Source: Acidimicrobiales bacterium
Lineage (GTDB): Bacteria; Actinomycetota; Acidimicrobiia; Acidimicrobiales; MedAcidi-G1
Direction of reading: 5' to 3'
Length of the DNA stretch: 45,094 nucleotides
Assembly: GCA_022451505.1 (NCBI GenBank)
Contig: JAKURX010000005.1
Span: 1 to 45,094, forward strand
The notes beneath the pieces were generated by a model, which did not search any database, had not been told where the DNA came from, and saw only the letters and a program-made list of their open reading frames with translations. Positions 1 through 8,003 of the stretch are shown here, piece after piece. Position numbers and translations under genes: made by a program. Each line of letters starts with the position of its first letter. Within the stretch, counting starts at the first letter, position 1.

Positions 1-138
1 GAACTCCTCATCGTGGCCATCATCGGCCTGGTCCTGTTCGGTGGTAGCCAGCTCCCGAAGTTGGCTCGCAACCTGGGACGGGCTCAGAAGGAACTGCAGA
101 AGGGGCTTGCTGAGGGCCACGAGGACGCCAGTTCCTGA
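1..138 (+). CDS. tatA: Sec-independent translocase TatA/TatE family protein (3' part)
   Basis: This is the C-terminal 45 residues of a TatA-type subunit, which forms the pore-like component of the twin-arginine translocase in the cytoplasmic membrane. The reading frame is open at the first base of the window, so the start lies outside. What is visible is the end of the single membrane helix (LLIVAIIGLVLFG), the family's FG..LP hinge (FGGSQLPKL) and the following amphipathic helix with alternating basic and hydrophobic residues (LARNLGRAQKELQKGL). The acidic tail is very short compared with long TatA proteins. No other tat gene is in the window. TatA and TatE cannot be told apart from this fragment. 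Confidence 0.88.
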   Translation, partial: ELLIVAIIGLVLFGGSQLPKLARNLGRAQKELQKGLAEGHEDASS

Positions 139-232
139 GACGACGACGAGGCCTCCTGACCCGGGAACCGTTCGCGTCGGGGATCCGGCCCAGACGGCCG
201 CTCCGGCCGGCCGGGCACAACAGGCCCGACGG

Positions 233-238
233 TACACT
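233..238 (+). promoter_or_regulatory. Candidate -10 element, leaderless start at 247
   Basis: TACACT fits the actinobacterial TANNNT -10 pattern. It ends 8 nt before the ATG at 247, so transcription would begin at or next to the start codon. No convincing -35 box is visible. Confidence 0.45.
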
Positions 239-246
239 CCGGGTCT

Positions 247-537
247 ATGAGCAACTTCTCCGAGGAACTCGCGCCGCAGCCGCCGATTGGTGATGTCAAG
301 GTTGTCTACCTCGGACCGGCTGCTCCGCACTGGGAGGTCCGGTCGAGTTTCGGCGATCCGCACCTGATCGAGTCCTTCCGGGACCGGGTGCACGCCCGCC
401 TGATGCTCCTCCCGCCCCACGACCCTCAGTTCCGGCGCAACCGGGAGCGCATCAACCGCGACGCCGAGCGCGAGAACGTCCTCATCTCCTGGGACCTCGG
501 CTTCGACGAGGAGGGCGCGGTGGCTGCCGGGGCCTGA
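247..537 (+). CDS. Small conserved-looking protein of unknown function (96 aa)
   Basis: I do not recognise this protein. It is a soluble, charged 96-residue polypeptide with no signal peptide or membrane segment. The N-terminal half carries a short hydrophobic strand (VKVVYL) and an aromatic/proline-rich stretch (GPAAPHWEV). The C-terminal half is rich in Arg, Asp and Glu (RRNRERINRDAERENV) and probably helical. Codon use with G/C-rich third positions agrees with neighbouring genes, so it is likely real. The ATG sits 8 nt after a TANNNT element and lacks a Shine-Dalgarno, suggesting a leaderless transcript. It converges on whiB across a strong hairpin. Function is open. Confidence 0.7.
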   Translation: MSNFSEELAPQPPIGDVKVVYLGPAAPHWEVRSSFGDPHLIESFRDRVHARLMLLPPHDPQFRRNRERINRDAERENVLISWDLGFDEEGAVAAGA

Positions 538-563
538 CCCCGGTTCGCCGAAACGCGACAACA

Positions 564-588
564 GCCCCGACGACTGAATCGTCGGGGC
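564..588. terminator. Bidirectional hairpin terminator candidate
   Basis: A perfect 10-bp inverted repeat (arms 564-573 and 579-588, 5-nt loop CTGAA) lies between the convergent 96-aa gene and whiB. There is no long T-tract on either side, which is common in high-GC genomes. Confidence 0.6.
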
Positions 589-628
589 CGCTGCCGGAAC
601 GGGGCGTGGAGGGGTCGCCCCTGGGGGA

Positions 629-901
629 TCAGGCGGCTACGGCCACCAGATCGTCCTTCTGTCGGCCCGCGTGGATCGCCGCTCGGCGTTCCTTCAGGAT
701 TCGGCGCCGCTGGCGCTCTGAGCAGCCTCCCCACACACCGTGCTCGACGCGGTTGGTGAGGGCGTACTCGAGACACGGCGCTGTGACGGTGCACCCGGCG
801 CAGACCTGCTTGGCGATCTCGACGCCGATGCCGTCGTGGGGGAAGAAAACCTCGGGGTTGCTGTTGGCGCAACTACCCCGAGTCATCCAGGTGGTTTCCA
901 T
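629..901 (-). CDS. WhiB-family iron-sulfur transcriptional regulator
   Basis: WhiB-like proteins are actinobacterial regulators that hold a 4Fe-4S cluster and act with the principal sigma factor. This 90-residue protein has the four cluster cysteines at positions 11, 34, 37 and 43 (spacing C-x22-C-x2-C-x5-C). The family turn GVWGG is at 55-59, followed by a basic helix (RQRRRILKERR) that contacts DNA in characterised members. Length is typical. An AGGAGA sequence lies upstream of the ATG at 901 and may serve as a ribosome site, though its spacing is long. The gene stands alone, with a convergent neighbour downstream and a 248-bp regulatory gap upstream. Which WhiB subgroup it belongs to cannot be decided here. 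Confidence 0.93.
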   Translation of the reverse strand: METTWMTRGSCANSNPEVFFPHDGIGVEIAKQVCAGCTVTAPCLEYALTNRVEHGVWGGCSERQRRRILKERRAAIHAGRQKDDLVAVAA

Positions 902-925
902 GGTCGGTATCTCTCCTGCTTTCTG

Positions 926-940
926 GACCGTCGTACGGTC
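926..940. promoter_or_regulatory. Short palindrome in the whiB upstream region
   Basis: Arms GACCGT and ACGGTC (6 bp, 3-nt spacer) sit about 25 bp upstream of the whiB start. It could be an operator or a leader hairpin; only the symmetry supports it. Confidence 0.25.
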
Positions 941-1040
941 GGTCCGGTGGGCCGCTCCGCCCCTGATGCCCTATTTCTCTCACACGGGGCCGAAAGCCTC
1001 CGTAAAGGCCAGAAGCCGTCCGTCGAAACGGGAGATCGGG

Positions 1041-1108
1041 GGCTAGCGGGCGTTTAACGTCCCGTTACCTTCCGGATGGGGTTCATCTACATTTTTCACC
1101 CGCTAGCC
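1041..1108. promoter_or_regulatory. Inverted repeat and GTTNAYC-like motifs upstream of the phosphate transporter
   Basis: A perfect 10-bp inverted repeat (GGCTAGCGGG at 1041-1050, its complement at 1099-1108) flanks 48 bp. This interval contains GTTTAAC (1052-1058), GTTACC (1064-1069), GTTCATC (1081-1087) and TTTCACC (1094-1100). These resemble actinobacterial PHO-box half sites (GTTCACC-type), which would suit a Na+/phosphate symporter-PhoU operon. The spacing is not a regular 11 bp, so the PHO-box reading is tentative. Confidence 0.35.
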
Positions 1109-1149
1109 GGATACCGGTCGGGTGGACCTCGTAGGCTTCGGAGGACCGG

Positions 1150-2334
1150 TTGGCTTGTCGCCGCACCGTCCGTTCGCTGATGACCGACTCTCCCACCGCC
1201 CTCTCCGGACACGCAGACAACCGCTCGGGGATGTCCACACCGGTCCGTGCCCTGCTCGTCCTGGCCCTTCTCTACCTGTTCCTGACCGGGGTCGAGCTGT
1301 TAGGCGGTGGCTTCAAATACCTCGGCAAGGACCTGGTCGACGGCCTGTTCGAGGGTGTGTCTAATCCACTCAGTGGCTTTTTCGTTGGTCTCCTGGCGAC
1401 CATCCTCGTCCAGTCCTCGTCGGTCTCGACCTCGGTGATCGTGGGCCTGGTGGCCAGCGGTGTGGTCGGGGTCGACGAAGCGGTGCCGATGGTCATGGGC
1501 GCCAATGTGGGCACGACTGTCACGGCCGTGCTGGTGTCCCTCGCCCACATGAGGCGTGCCCAAGAGTTCCGACGGGCCTTCGCAGCCGCCACGGTCCACG
1601 ACTTCTTCAACGTCCTGGCCGTGCTCGTGTTTCTGCCGTTCGAGATAGCCACCAACTACCTGTCCCGAACCGCCGGATGGATCACCGACCAGGTCATTGG
1701 CAGTTCGGGTGCGAGCTTCAGGAGCCCCCTCAAGCAGGCAGTCAAGATGCCTGCCGGTTGGGTCAAGGACCTGTTGGCCGACCTCGGCGCACACGGCGAC
1801 GTCCTTGGTGGCTTCCTCATCGTCATCGGGGTGGCGTTCATCTTTGTGGCGTTGGCCTTCATTACGAAGAACATGCGACTGCTGGTGGCCGACCGGGTTG
1901 AGGCCGCCATCAACCGGGCTCTCGGCGCCGGTTCCGGCATGGTGGCCATCCTTATCGGAGCGATCATCACGATCTCGGTGCAGTCGTCGTCGATCACGAC
2001 GTCCGTGCTCGTACCACTCGCCGCTTCAGGGGTACTGACCCTCGAGAACATCTACCCGGTGACCCTTGGGGCCAACGTTGGTACCACGGTCACCGCCTTG
2101 TTGGCCTCGCTGGCCACTGGGAGTCCGGCTGCCGTCACGGTGGCGATCGTGCACACGCTGTTCAACCTGAGCGGGATCATGGTCTTCTACCCGATTAAGG
2201 CCCTTCGACGCGTGCCGATACGTCTAGCAAGGGGCCTGGCGGACATCGCCATGGAACGGCGCAGCATGGCCGTTGCCTACACGGTGGGTATGTTCGTGGT
2301 GGTGCCGCTTCTCGGCGTGCTGATCCTCCGATGA
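1150..2334 (+). CDS. Na+/phosphate (Na/Pi) symporter family protein
   Basis: A polytopic membrane protein of 394 residues matching the Na/Pi-cotransporter II (NptA/YjbB) family, which takes up phosphate with sodium. It shows the family's internal duplication. Each half has a QSSS-T motif (VQSSSVSTSV, VQSSSITTSV) followed by a GANVGTTVTA signature, at roughly residues 88-130 and 275-320. Both halves also contain several hydrophobic helices. TTG at 1150 is chosen because GGAGG (1140-1144) precedes it by 5 nt; an ATG at 1180 is the alternative and removes 10 residues. A PhoU-domain protein follows after 37 nt, a common pairing that links transport to phosphate signalling. Confidence 0.9.
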   Translation: MACRRTVRSLMTDSPTALSGHADNRSGMSTPVRALLVLALLYLFLTGVELLGGGFKYLGKDLVDGLFEGVSNPLSGFFVGLLATILVQSSSVSTSVIVGLVASGVVGVDEAVPMVMGANVGTTVTAVLVSLAHMRRAQEFRRAFAAATVHDFFNVLAVLVFLPFEIATNYLSRTAGWITDQVIGSSGASFRSPLKQAVKMPAGWVKDLLADLGAHGDVLGGFLIVIGVAFIFVALAFITKNMRLLVADRVEAAINRALGAGSGMVAILIGAIITISVQSSSITTSVLVPLAASGVLTLENIYPVTLGANVGTTVTALLASLATGSPAAVTVAIVHTLFNLSGIMVFYPIKALRRVPIRLARGLADIAMERRSMAVAYTVGMFVVVPLLGVLILR

Positions 2335-2371
2335 GACCTAAAATCGAACTTCTGACAAGGGGGCGACGCCC

Positions 2372-3040
2372 ATGGTGATGAGTTTCTTCCGCCGCAGCGA
2401 CGACAGCGGCCTTGGCCGCATTGAGGCGCAGGTCCAGCGCATGGTGACCGACGCCCGACACACGTTTGACCTGGCCATGAACGCCATCGCCGGTGGCTCG
2501 GTTGCCTCGGTGGCCGACGAGGTTCGTCGGACCGATCGTCAGATCAACGTCACCGAGATGGAGATCCGCCGCGAGTTGGTCGTGCACTTCTCGGTCCATG
2601 CCGGCGGCGACGCCACCGAGATGCTCGTGTTCATGAACATGATCAAGGACCTCGAACGGATCGGCGACTACAACAAGAACATCTTCGACCTGGCCGAGGA
2701 AGGGGTGTCGTTCGCTGAGGCCGACGATCTGGAGCGCATCCTGGGTTTCCGCGACGAGGTCTCGTCCCGCATCGCCCTGATGGGCGAGATTCTGACCGAG
2801 CGTGACGAGGAGCGGGCCCGGACCTACATCGCTCGGGGGGACGAGCTACGCCGTGAGTTCGACGCCCTGGTGAGTGAGTTAGTCCACTCCACTGGCCCGG
2901 CCCTGTACGCGGTGCCCCGGGCGCTGCTCTACCGGTTCCTGAAGCGCGTGACCGCCCACTCCCTGAACGTGGTCAGCGCCGTGGTCATGCCAGTGGACCG
3001 GCTGGACTACTTCGACGAGGACGTCGAGGACCGGGACTGA
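2372..3040 (+). CDS. PhoU-domain protein
   Basis: A soluble 222-residue protein of the PhoU helical-bundle family. The visible signatures are repeated E/D-rich helices, among them MIKDLERIGDYNKNI at about 90-104, which matches the PhoU metal-cluster motif (E/DxxxD with RIGD). A second, less conserved repeat follows (ARTYIARGDELRREF; RFLKRVTAHSLNVVSAVV). PhoU proteins bind metal and modulate phosphate transporters or the phosphate two-component system. Its place 37 nt after the Na/Pi symporter suggests that it gates or senses that transporter. A purine-rich AAGGGGG lies upstream of the ATG at 2372; an ATG two codons later is possible. No histidine kinase or response regulator is nearby. Confidence 0.87.
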   Translation: MVMSFFRRSDDSGLGRIEAQVQRMVTDARHTFDLAMNAIAGGSVASVADEVRRTDRQINVTEMEIRRELVVHFSVHAGGDATEMLVFMNMIKDLERIGDYNKNIFDLAEEGVSFAEADDLERILGFRDEVSSRIALMGEILTERDEERARTYIARGDELRREFDALVSELVHSTGPALYAVPRALLYRFLKRVTAHSLNVVSAVVMPVDRLDYFDEDVEDRD

Positions 3041-3081
3041 CCGTTCCGAGATCAGCTGGTCCGGTGTCGGGCGACCGGCCC

Positions 3082-3087
3082 TAGGGT
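3082..3087 (+). promoter_or_regulatory. Candidate -10 element, leaderless start of surE
   Basis: TAGGGT ends 8 nt before the ATG at 3096 and no ribosome site is present. This supports ATG 3096 over GTG 3090. Confidence 0.4.
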
Positions 3088-3095
3088 CGGTGACC

Positions 3096-3923
3096 ATGCG
3101 CATCCTCGTTACCAACGACGACGGGATCTCCTCTCCGGGCCTTAGTGCCCTGGCCGGTGCGGTGGCCGCCGCCGGGCATCAGCCGGTGGTGGTCGCACCG
3201 TCCACCGACTGGAGTGGCGCATCGGCCTGTCTCGGTCCCATCGATGACCCTGGCCGGGTCGCGGTGAACGAGGTGGGAGTCGGTTTGCCGGACGGCGGGT
3301 CGTTGGTCGGGTTCTCGGTGGCTGCGCCCCCAGCGCTGATCACCATGCTGGCCAGTTTGGGCGGATTCGGTGATCCGCCCAAAGCGGTAGTAGCCGGCAT
3401 CAACCGGGGACCCAATACCGGACGCTCAACCCTGTTCTCGGGAACCATCGGGGCCGTCCTGGCTGGCGAGCGCTTCGGCTGGTCAGGCCTGGCAGTCAGC
3501 CTGGACGTGGCTCCGTCCGGAAACGGCGACCTCGGACCGCATCGCGAACCCCACTGGCAGTCGGCCGCCGACCTGGCCGAGACCATGGTGTCCTGGATGG
3601 TCGAGGCGCCACCCCGGACCGTGCTCAACCTCAACGTGCCGGACAGGCCGACGTCGGAAACCAGGGGCCTGCGGTGGGCCGACCTAGCACCAGTGGGAGG
3701 CGTGCGGACCGTTATCACCGGACGTGATGAGGTTGGCCTTCGCCTCGACCTGGTGGCCAACGACCTGCCGGTGCCCGAGGGCTCGGACAGCGACCTGCTG
3801 CGGAACGGTTGGGCCACGGTTACTCCACTGGCGCCAACCCATGCCGCGTCGGGGGACCTTCCGCTCGACGAGTGGGCGACAGGGTGGCGGGGCCGGCCGG
3901 CTTCGGGCGGAGTCTCCGACTGA
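3096..3923 (+). CDS. surE: 5'/3'-nucleotidase SurE
   Basis: SurE is a metal-dependent nucleoside monophosphate phosphatase of the cytoplasm, linked to stationary-phase survival. The N-terminus carries the diagnostic metal-binding NDDG motif (RILVTNDDGI). It is followed by the nucleotide-binding Ser region (STDWSGASA, where classical SurE has a similar Ser-rich loop) and by the GINRGPNTGRSTLFSGT segment, which supplies the Asn ligand. Length, 275 residues, is normal. ATG 3096 is preferred because MRILVTNDDG begins like other SurE proteins and a TANNNT element lies 8 nt upstream. It follows the PhoU gene after 55 nt, so a phosphate-scavenging association is possible but not shown. Confidence 0.92.
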   Translation: MRILVTNDDGISSPGLSALAGAVAAAGHQPVVVAPSTDWSGASACLGPIDDPGRVAVNEVGVGLPDGGSLVGFSVAAPPALITMLASLGGFGDPPKAVVAGINRGPNTGRSTLFSGTIGAVLAGERFGWSGLAVSLDVAPSGNGDLGPHREPHWQSAADLAETMVSWMVEAPPRTVLNLNVPDRPTSETRGLRWADLAPVGGVRTVITGRDEVGLRLDLVANDLPVPEGSDSDLLRNGWATVTPLAPTHAASGDLPLDEWATGWRGRPASGGVSD

Positions 3924-4034
3924 GGTCCCGGGTGGAGGATCAGCCGCGGTACCGAACCCGAGTCGCCAATGGGTGCGGCGCCGGCTGCCGTTACGAGAGG
4001 TAGTCCGGCCCCCACACCTGGGGTCGGGGCCCCG

Positions 4035-4040
4035 TAGCCT
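4035..4040 (+). promoter_or_regulatory. Candidate -10 element, leaderless start at 4048
   Basis: TAGCCT ends 7 nt before GTG 4048. It supports that codon as a leaderless start for the MFS gene rather than any in-frame codon inside surE. Confidence 0.4.
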
Positions 4041-4047
4041 CCGAGCC

Positions 4048-5400
4048 GTGGACGGCGACGCATCGGAGGCGGGATCCTCTCCGGCCGACAGGCCCCGGAT
4101 CATCGTTAGTCCTTTCACCCGCTTCGCCCGGACGCACGTGTTCGGGGCGGTGTCCGATGCCATGGTCGCTGTCGCCCTAGCTGGCTCGATCTTCTTCTCT
4201 ATCGACCCGGACGCTGCCCGGTGGAGGGTGTCCCTCTACCTGGTGCTGACCATCGCCCCCTTCGCCGTGGTCACCCCCCTGATTGGCCCGCTGGTCGACA
4301 GCGTGCGTGGGGGGCGGCGGGGAATGATCCTCCTCACCGTCCTGGGCCGCGGCCTCGTCGCCTGGCAGATGGTTTTCCACCTAGACGGCCTACTGCTGTT
4401 CCCGCTGGCCTTCGGGTTGCTGGTGCTCCAGAAGGGCTACTCGGTGGCCAAGAGCGCGGTGGTTCCGTCGCTGGTCCGCAACGACCTGCAACTGGTGGAG
4501 GCCAACGCCAAGCTGGCCCTCCTGAGCGCCGTGGGCAGCATGGTGGGCGCTGGGATCGGTGGTCTCGCCCTGCTGGTCGGGCAGACGGCTCCCGCCATGG
4601 TGGCCGTAGGGGCCTACGCCCTGACTCTGCTGTTCGCCCTCCGGCTCCCCAAGGTGGTGGTGGCGCCCGCTCCGACCACGGCCGGCGAGCGAGCCGAGCT
4701 TAGGAAGCGGGGCATCCGGGCCGCTTCGGTAGCCATCGGGACGTTCAGGGCCGTGGTCGGCTTCACCACATTTCTCCTGGCCTTCGAGTTCCGGGGCGGC
4801 GCGGAAGGGGTGCCGATCGACGGCGCGGGACGGGCGGCCGGGGCGTCCACCGGTCTGGTGCGGGGCCAGGACGTCCTGGGCAGCCCTGCTGCGCCAGTCT
4901 GGCACTTCGGCCTGGTGCTCCTTTCGGTGGGCGTCGGGGCGTTCCTGAGCGCCCGGTTGGCACCGGTGGTACGACGGCGGCTGTCCGAGGAGCGGATCAT
5001 CCTGAGCGTCCTGTTCCTCGGGTGTGCTGGCTCGGTGCTCTCGGCCTGGCTGGGTGGCCTGCGTGGGGCGGTGGTCATCGGCGGGTTGGTGGCTCTCTGC
5101 AGCGGAACAGCCAAGTTGGCGTTCGACTCGTTGGTCCAACGCGACGCCCCGGGGGCCAACCACGGCCGGTCGTTCGCCCGCTTCGAGGGCCGATTCCAGC
5201 TGGTATGGGCCGTGGGGGCCTTTCTGGCCGTCTTCTTCCCTCTCCAGGTGGAGCACGGATACAGCATGGTGGCTGTGGCCATTCTGGTCGCCCTCTGGTG
5301 GTTCCGTCAGGGGACCCGTCCGGCACCGCCGGTCGTCACCCCGGAGGACCCCGACCGGCCAGACGGGCAGTTGGGCTTCTGGCGACGCGACAGTTCCTAA
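4048..5400 (+). CDS. MFS-type membrane transporter
   Basis: A polytopic protein of about 450 residues, with ten or more hydrophobic segments separated by short basic loops, as in major facilitator superfamily permeases. The loop after the second helix (GPLVDSVRGGRR) resembles MFS motif A. A central cytoplasmic loop (TTAGERAELRKRGIR) divides two six-helix-like halves. A glycine-rich insertion around residues 250-280 (EFRGGAEGVPIDGAGRAAG) is unusual. The frame stays open upstream into surE, but GTG 4048 after a TANNNT element and the start of typical sequence (IIVSPFTRFARTHVFG) argue for the start given. Substrate is unknown. It converges on the zincin gene with 56 bp between stops. Confidence 0.75.
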   Translation: MDGDASEAGSSPADRPRIIVSPFTRFARTHVFGAVSDAMVAVALAGSIFFSIDPDAARWRVSLYLVLTIAPFAVVTPLIGPLVDSVRGGRRGMILLTVLGRGLVAWQMVFHLDGLLLFPLAFGLLVLQKGYSVAKSAVVPSLVRNDLQLVEANAKLALLSAVGSMVGAGIGGLALLVGQTAPAMVAVGAYALTLLFALRLPKVVVAPAPTTAGERAELRKRGIRAASVAIGTFRAVVGFTTFLLAFEFRGGAEGVPIDGAGRAAGASTGLVRGQDVLGSPAAPVWHFGLVLLSVGVGAFLSARLAPVVRRRLSEERIILSVLFLGCAGSVLSAWLGGLRGAVVIGGLVALCSGTAKLAFDSLVQRDAPGANHGRSFARFEGRFQLVWAVGAFLAVFFPLQVEHGYSMVAVAILVALWWFRQGTRPAPPVVTPEDPDRPDGQLGFWRRDSS

Positions 5401-5456
5401 CCGTCCGGTTTTCGTCGGAGCGCCGCGCGGTAGCCGACCAGAGTCCGGTCAGCGGG

Positions 5457-6737
5457 CTAGCCGTTGTCGGGTAGGTCGATGCGGGCCAGCCAGAGGCCGG
5501 GAGCGTCGACCTCAGCCGGAGTGGGCAGGTGTCGCTTGTCTGACCACAAACGGGCCAGGCCGTCGGCCCCGTTGCGGTCCACCACACCATCCACAAAGGC
5601 TGTCCCCCGGTCGACCTGTTCCTGGGTGAGGTCGAGGCCCAGGATTCGTTCCACGAACCGGTCGGCCTCCCCGGTGCCGACTCGCCGTCGCCGGACAGCC
5701 TCGGTGACCTGGCGGTACGACCCGATGAGGGTGCCGCCGACGTCGTCCATCACGTGGTCCACATAGCCGATGACCAGGGCAACCAAGGCCTCCAGCCTGG
5801 GCAGCAGCGCCTCCTGTTCGGGGGAGCGGACTGCACCCAGCACCATCTCCGGGTCCAGCACCTCGTGGAGGCGGGCCAGGGCTTCGGGACCACCGGAGAG
5901 GTCCACGTCGCCTAACCGCTCCTGGAGCTCCGACGAGTCGTTGCGGAACGCCCCGGCGTGCCGGGACAGAAGGTCAACCAGGACGGCCCGTAAATGGGGG
6001 ACGCCGAGTACCGCATGGTGGGCGACCTCGTGGAGGCAGATCCAGAGTCGGAGGTCCTCGGCGGGGAGGCTCCAGTCGTCAGCGAACGCGGCCACGTTAG
6101 GGGCTACGACCAGGATCTCGTCCCCTTCCCGGGGGATGGGCAGGTCGTAGGAGCCGAGGTTCCGGGTAGCCAGCCGTCCGACCATAGTCCCGGTGGTGAC
6201 GGAGGCCATCAGAGGGGCCATAGCGGCCACCAGGCCGGACAGCCAGCCTGCCGACGGATCGGTCGTGGGGTCCTCGGTGCCGCCGGATACCACCTCGATG
6301 CCTCCTGGGCCGAACGTTGACGGGCCGGCCACCGGATCGTCAGGAATCTCTGTCATGCGGGCCAGGTAGGGGCGGTAGGCGTCGACGGAGGCCGAGGCCC
6401 AACCGGCCCGGGTAACTGGTCGGACGCCCAAGGTCCCCGAACGGGACACCGTCAGGCCGGTTCGGTCGGTGACGTTGAGTTCGGCCACCCGGACCAGCGA
6501 CTCGTATTCCATACGGACCACAGGCTCCACGTTCGGCTCGCTGGTCCCTTCGGAGGCGACAGCCATGGCCATCTGGCGGGCCGGATCCTGTCCACCGGAG
6601 CCGCCCGTACCAGGAAGGCCCGGCAGGCCGCTGCCGGGTATTCCCCCGAAGGCCCGGAAGAGCGCGGCGAAAGGATCGGCGTCGCCGCCGGGGCGGTCCC
6701 GGTCGTCGGGAGGTTGTGGTGGATCCTCGGGGCTCAC
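5457..6737 (-). CDS. Zincin-type metalloprotease, F420-associated hydrolase family (DUF2342)
   Basis: A 426-residue protein whose zinc-binding motif HEVAH (residues 236-240, in LWICLHEVAHHAVLG) and surroundings match the actinobacterial zincin-like hydrolases annotated as coenzyme-F420-biosynthesis associated. The N-terminal 50 residues are Pro/Gly-rich and low complexity (FGGIPGSGLPGLPGTGG). They are followed by a helical domain with a conserved-looking MASVTTGTMVGRLA segment before the metal site. Start GTG 6737 lies 6 nt after TAGAGT (minus strand), a leaderless arrangement. The gene is divergent from the SDR-like gene. The family's true substrate is unknown; the F420 link in its name comes from phylogenetic co-occurrence, and no F420 synthesis gene is in this window. 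Confidence 0.82.
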   Translation of the reverse strand: MSPEDPPQPPDDRDRPGGDADPFAALFRAFGGIPGSGLPGLPGTGGSGGQDPARQMAMAVASEGTSEPNVEPVVRMEYESLVRVAELNVTDRTGLTVSRSGTLGVRPVTRAGWASASVDAYRPYLARMTEIPDDPVAGPSTFGPGGIEVVSGGTEDPTTDPSAGWLSGLVAAMAPLMASVTTGTMVGRLATRNLGSYDLPIPREGDEILVVAPNVAAFADDWSLPAEDLRLWICLHEVAHHAVLGVPHLRAVLVDLLSRHAGAFRNDSSELQERLGDVDLSGGPEALARLHEVLDPEMVLGAVRSPEQEALLPRLEALVALVIGYVDHVMDDVGGTLIGSYRQVTEAVRRRRVGTGEADRFVERILGLDLTQEQVDRGTAFVDGVVDRNGADGLARLWSDKRHLPTPAEVDAPGLWLARIDLPDNG

Positions 6738-6743
6738 ACGGGC

Positions 6744-6749
6744 ACTCTA
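6744..6749 (-). promoter_or_regulatory. Candidate -10 element, leaderless start of the zincin gene
   Basis: On the minus strand TAGAGT ends 6 nt before GTG 6737. Confidence 0.4.
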
Positions 6750-6837
6750 TGGCGATGGAGTCAGCGCATTTCCTGCGGGTAGGAGTCCTGCCGGCGGGTC
6801 TGGAGGGGCCCGGCAGCCGGGCCCTCGGAGGCCTCCG

Positions 6838-7908
6838 GTGAGGGTCGTCGTCACGGGCTCCACCAGCGCCGTCGGGCGCCGGGTCTGTGCCCGCCTGGCC
6901 GCCACCGGGCACGACGTCCTGGGGTTGGACCGTCGCTCCAGCGTTCCGCCCGCTCCCGGCGTGGAGATCCGGGTAGTGGACCTGGCGGTAGCCGACTTAC
7001 GTAATCTCCTGGCCGAGGCCGACACGGTCGTCCACCTGGCGTCCGGGGTGACGGCGGGTGATCTGGGTGCCAACACCGGCCACGACCGGTTGGCCGTCAT
7101 GGAGCGCCTCTTGGCTGCGGCGGCCGACGTGGGGGTGGAGCACCTGGTGGTGAGGTCCTCGGCCATGGTTTACGGCGCCTGGCCGGACAACCCGGTGCCG
7201 CTGACCGAGGACGCGCCGGTGCGGCCGTGCCCCGACTTCCTTTTTGCCGTGCACCGGGCCCGTCTGGAGGAGATGGCCACCGCGTGGGCCAACGGGGGCG
7301 GAGGAAGTTCCGGTGCCGGTTCGTCGGGTTTGCGGGTCCTGACCGTGCTACGACCGGCGGTGACGGTGGCCGAGGAGCGCCCCGGGGGCCTGGCCAGCGT
7401 GGTGGGAGCCGCAGCGTCGATCCGCAGCGACGAGGGAGAACCCCTCGGCCAGTTTCTACACAGCGACGACTTGGCCGATGCCGCGGTGTGCGCGGTAGAG
7501 GCCCGTCACAACGGCCCGCTGAACGTGGCACCCGACGGCTGGATCGGCGTCGACGTGATGGCCGAGTTGGGAGGGCCGGGTCCACGCCTGCGCCTTCCGG
7601 GCCGCCTAGCTGTGCTGGTAGGCCGGGTGCTGTTTGCTACCGGCCTCTCGCCGGCACCCCCCGGGGTTTTCCCATACTCGGTGCATCCGTGGGTGGTGTC
7701 CAACGACCGCCTACGCGACCTGGGGTGGGAGCCGTCGCACTCCAACGAGGAGGCCTACGTGGCCGGGCATGAGCCGGGGATCCTGGACCGGATGGACGCC
7801 CGGGCCCGCCAGCAAGCGTCGCTGGTTGGGGCAGGGATCCTGACCGTGGGGCTGGTCTGGCTGCTGTTGCGGTTGGCACGCGGGCGATCTGCCGACCGGC
7901 GAAGGTGA
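6838..7908 (+). CDS. NAD-dependent epimerase/dehydratase-like SDR with C-terminal membrane anchor
   Basis: An extended short-chain dehydrogenase fold of 356 residues. The N-terminus is a Rossmann motif (RVVVTGSTSAVG) with the usual D31 for NAD ribose, then a VVHLAS strand end and VVRSSAMVYGA, matching the catalytic Ser strand of epimerases. The expected YxxxK pair is not intact: the aligned site reads F136-AVH-R140, so classical redox catalysis is doubtful. The C-terminus has a single hydrophobic helix (LVGAGILTVGLVWLLL) and a basic tail, implying attachment to the inner membrane face. GGAGG at 6827-6831 sits 6 nt before GTG 6838. It precedes moaE by 95 nt and diverges from the zincin gene. 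Substrate unknown. Confidence 0.8.
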   Translation: MRVVVTGSTSAVGRRVCARLAATGHDVLGLDRRSSVPPAPGVEIRVVDLAVADLRNLLAEADTVVHLASGVTAGDLGANTGHDRLAVMERLLAAAADVGVEHLVVRSSAMVYGAWPDNPVPLTEDAPVRPCPDFLFAVHRARLEEMATAWANGGGGSSGAGSSGLRVLTVLRPAVTVAEERPGGLASVVGAAASIRSDEGEPLGQFLHSDDLADAAVCAVEARHNGPLNVAPDGWIGVDVMAELGGPGPRLRLPGRLAVLVGRVLFATGLSPAPPGVFPYSVHPWVVSNDRLRDLGWEPSHSNEEAYVAGHEPGILDRMDARARQQASLVGAGILTVGLVWLLLRLARGRSADRRR

Positions 7909-7989
7909 CGCCGTCACTGGGTGGACCGATGGCACCGGAGGCTTCCGGACGGGTCGAGACGCTGCGACCTGCCGGTCCGTCGGGCACCG

Positions 7990-7995
7990 TACGAT
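7990..7995 (+). promoter_or_regulatory. Candidate -10 element, leaderless start of moaE
   Basis: TACGAT ends 8 nt before ATG 8004; there is no ribosome site, and this separates moaE from the upstream gene's transcript. Confidence 0.4.
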
Positions 7996-8003
7996 TGCGC
8001 CCC

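Noticed and set aside
3724-4047. N-terminal extension of the MFS protein into surE
   Set aside because: The first 200 bases overlap surE coding sequence in another frame and the translation is Arg/Pro-rich; GTG 4048 with a -10 element is a better start.
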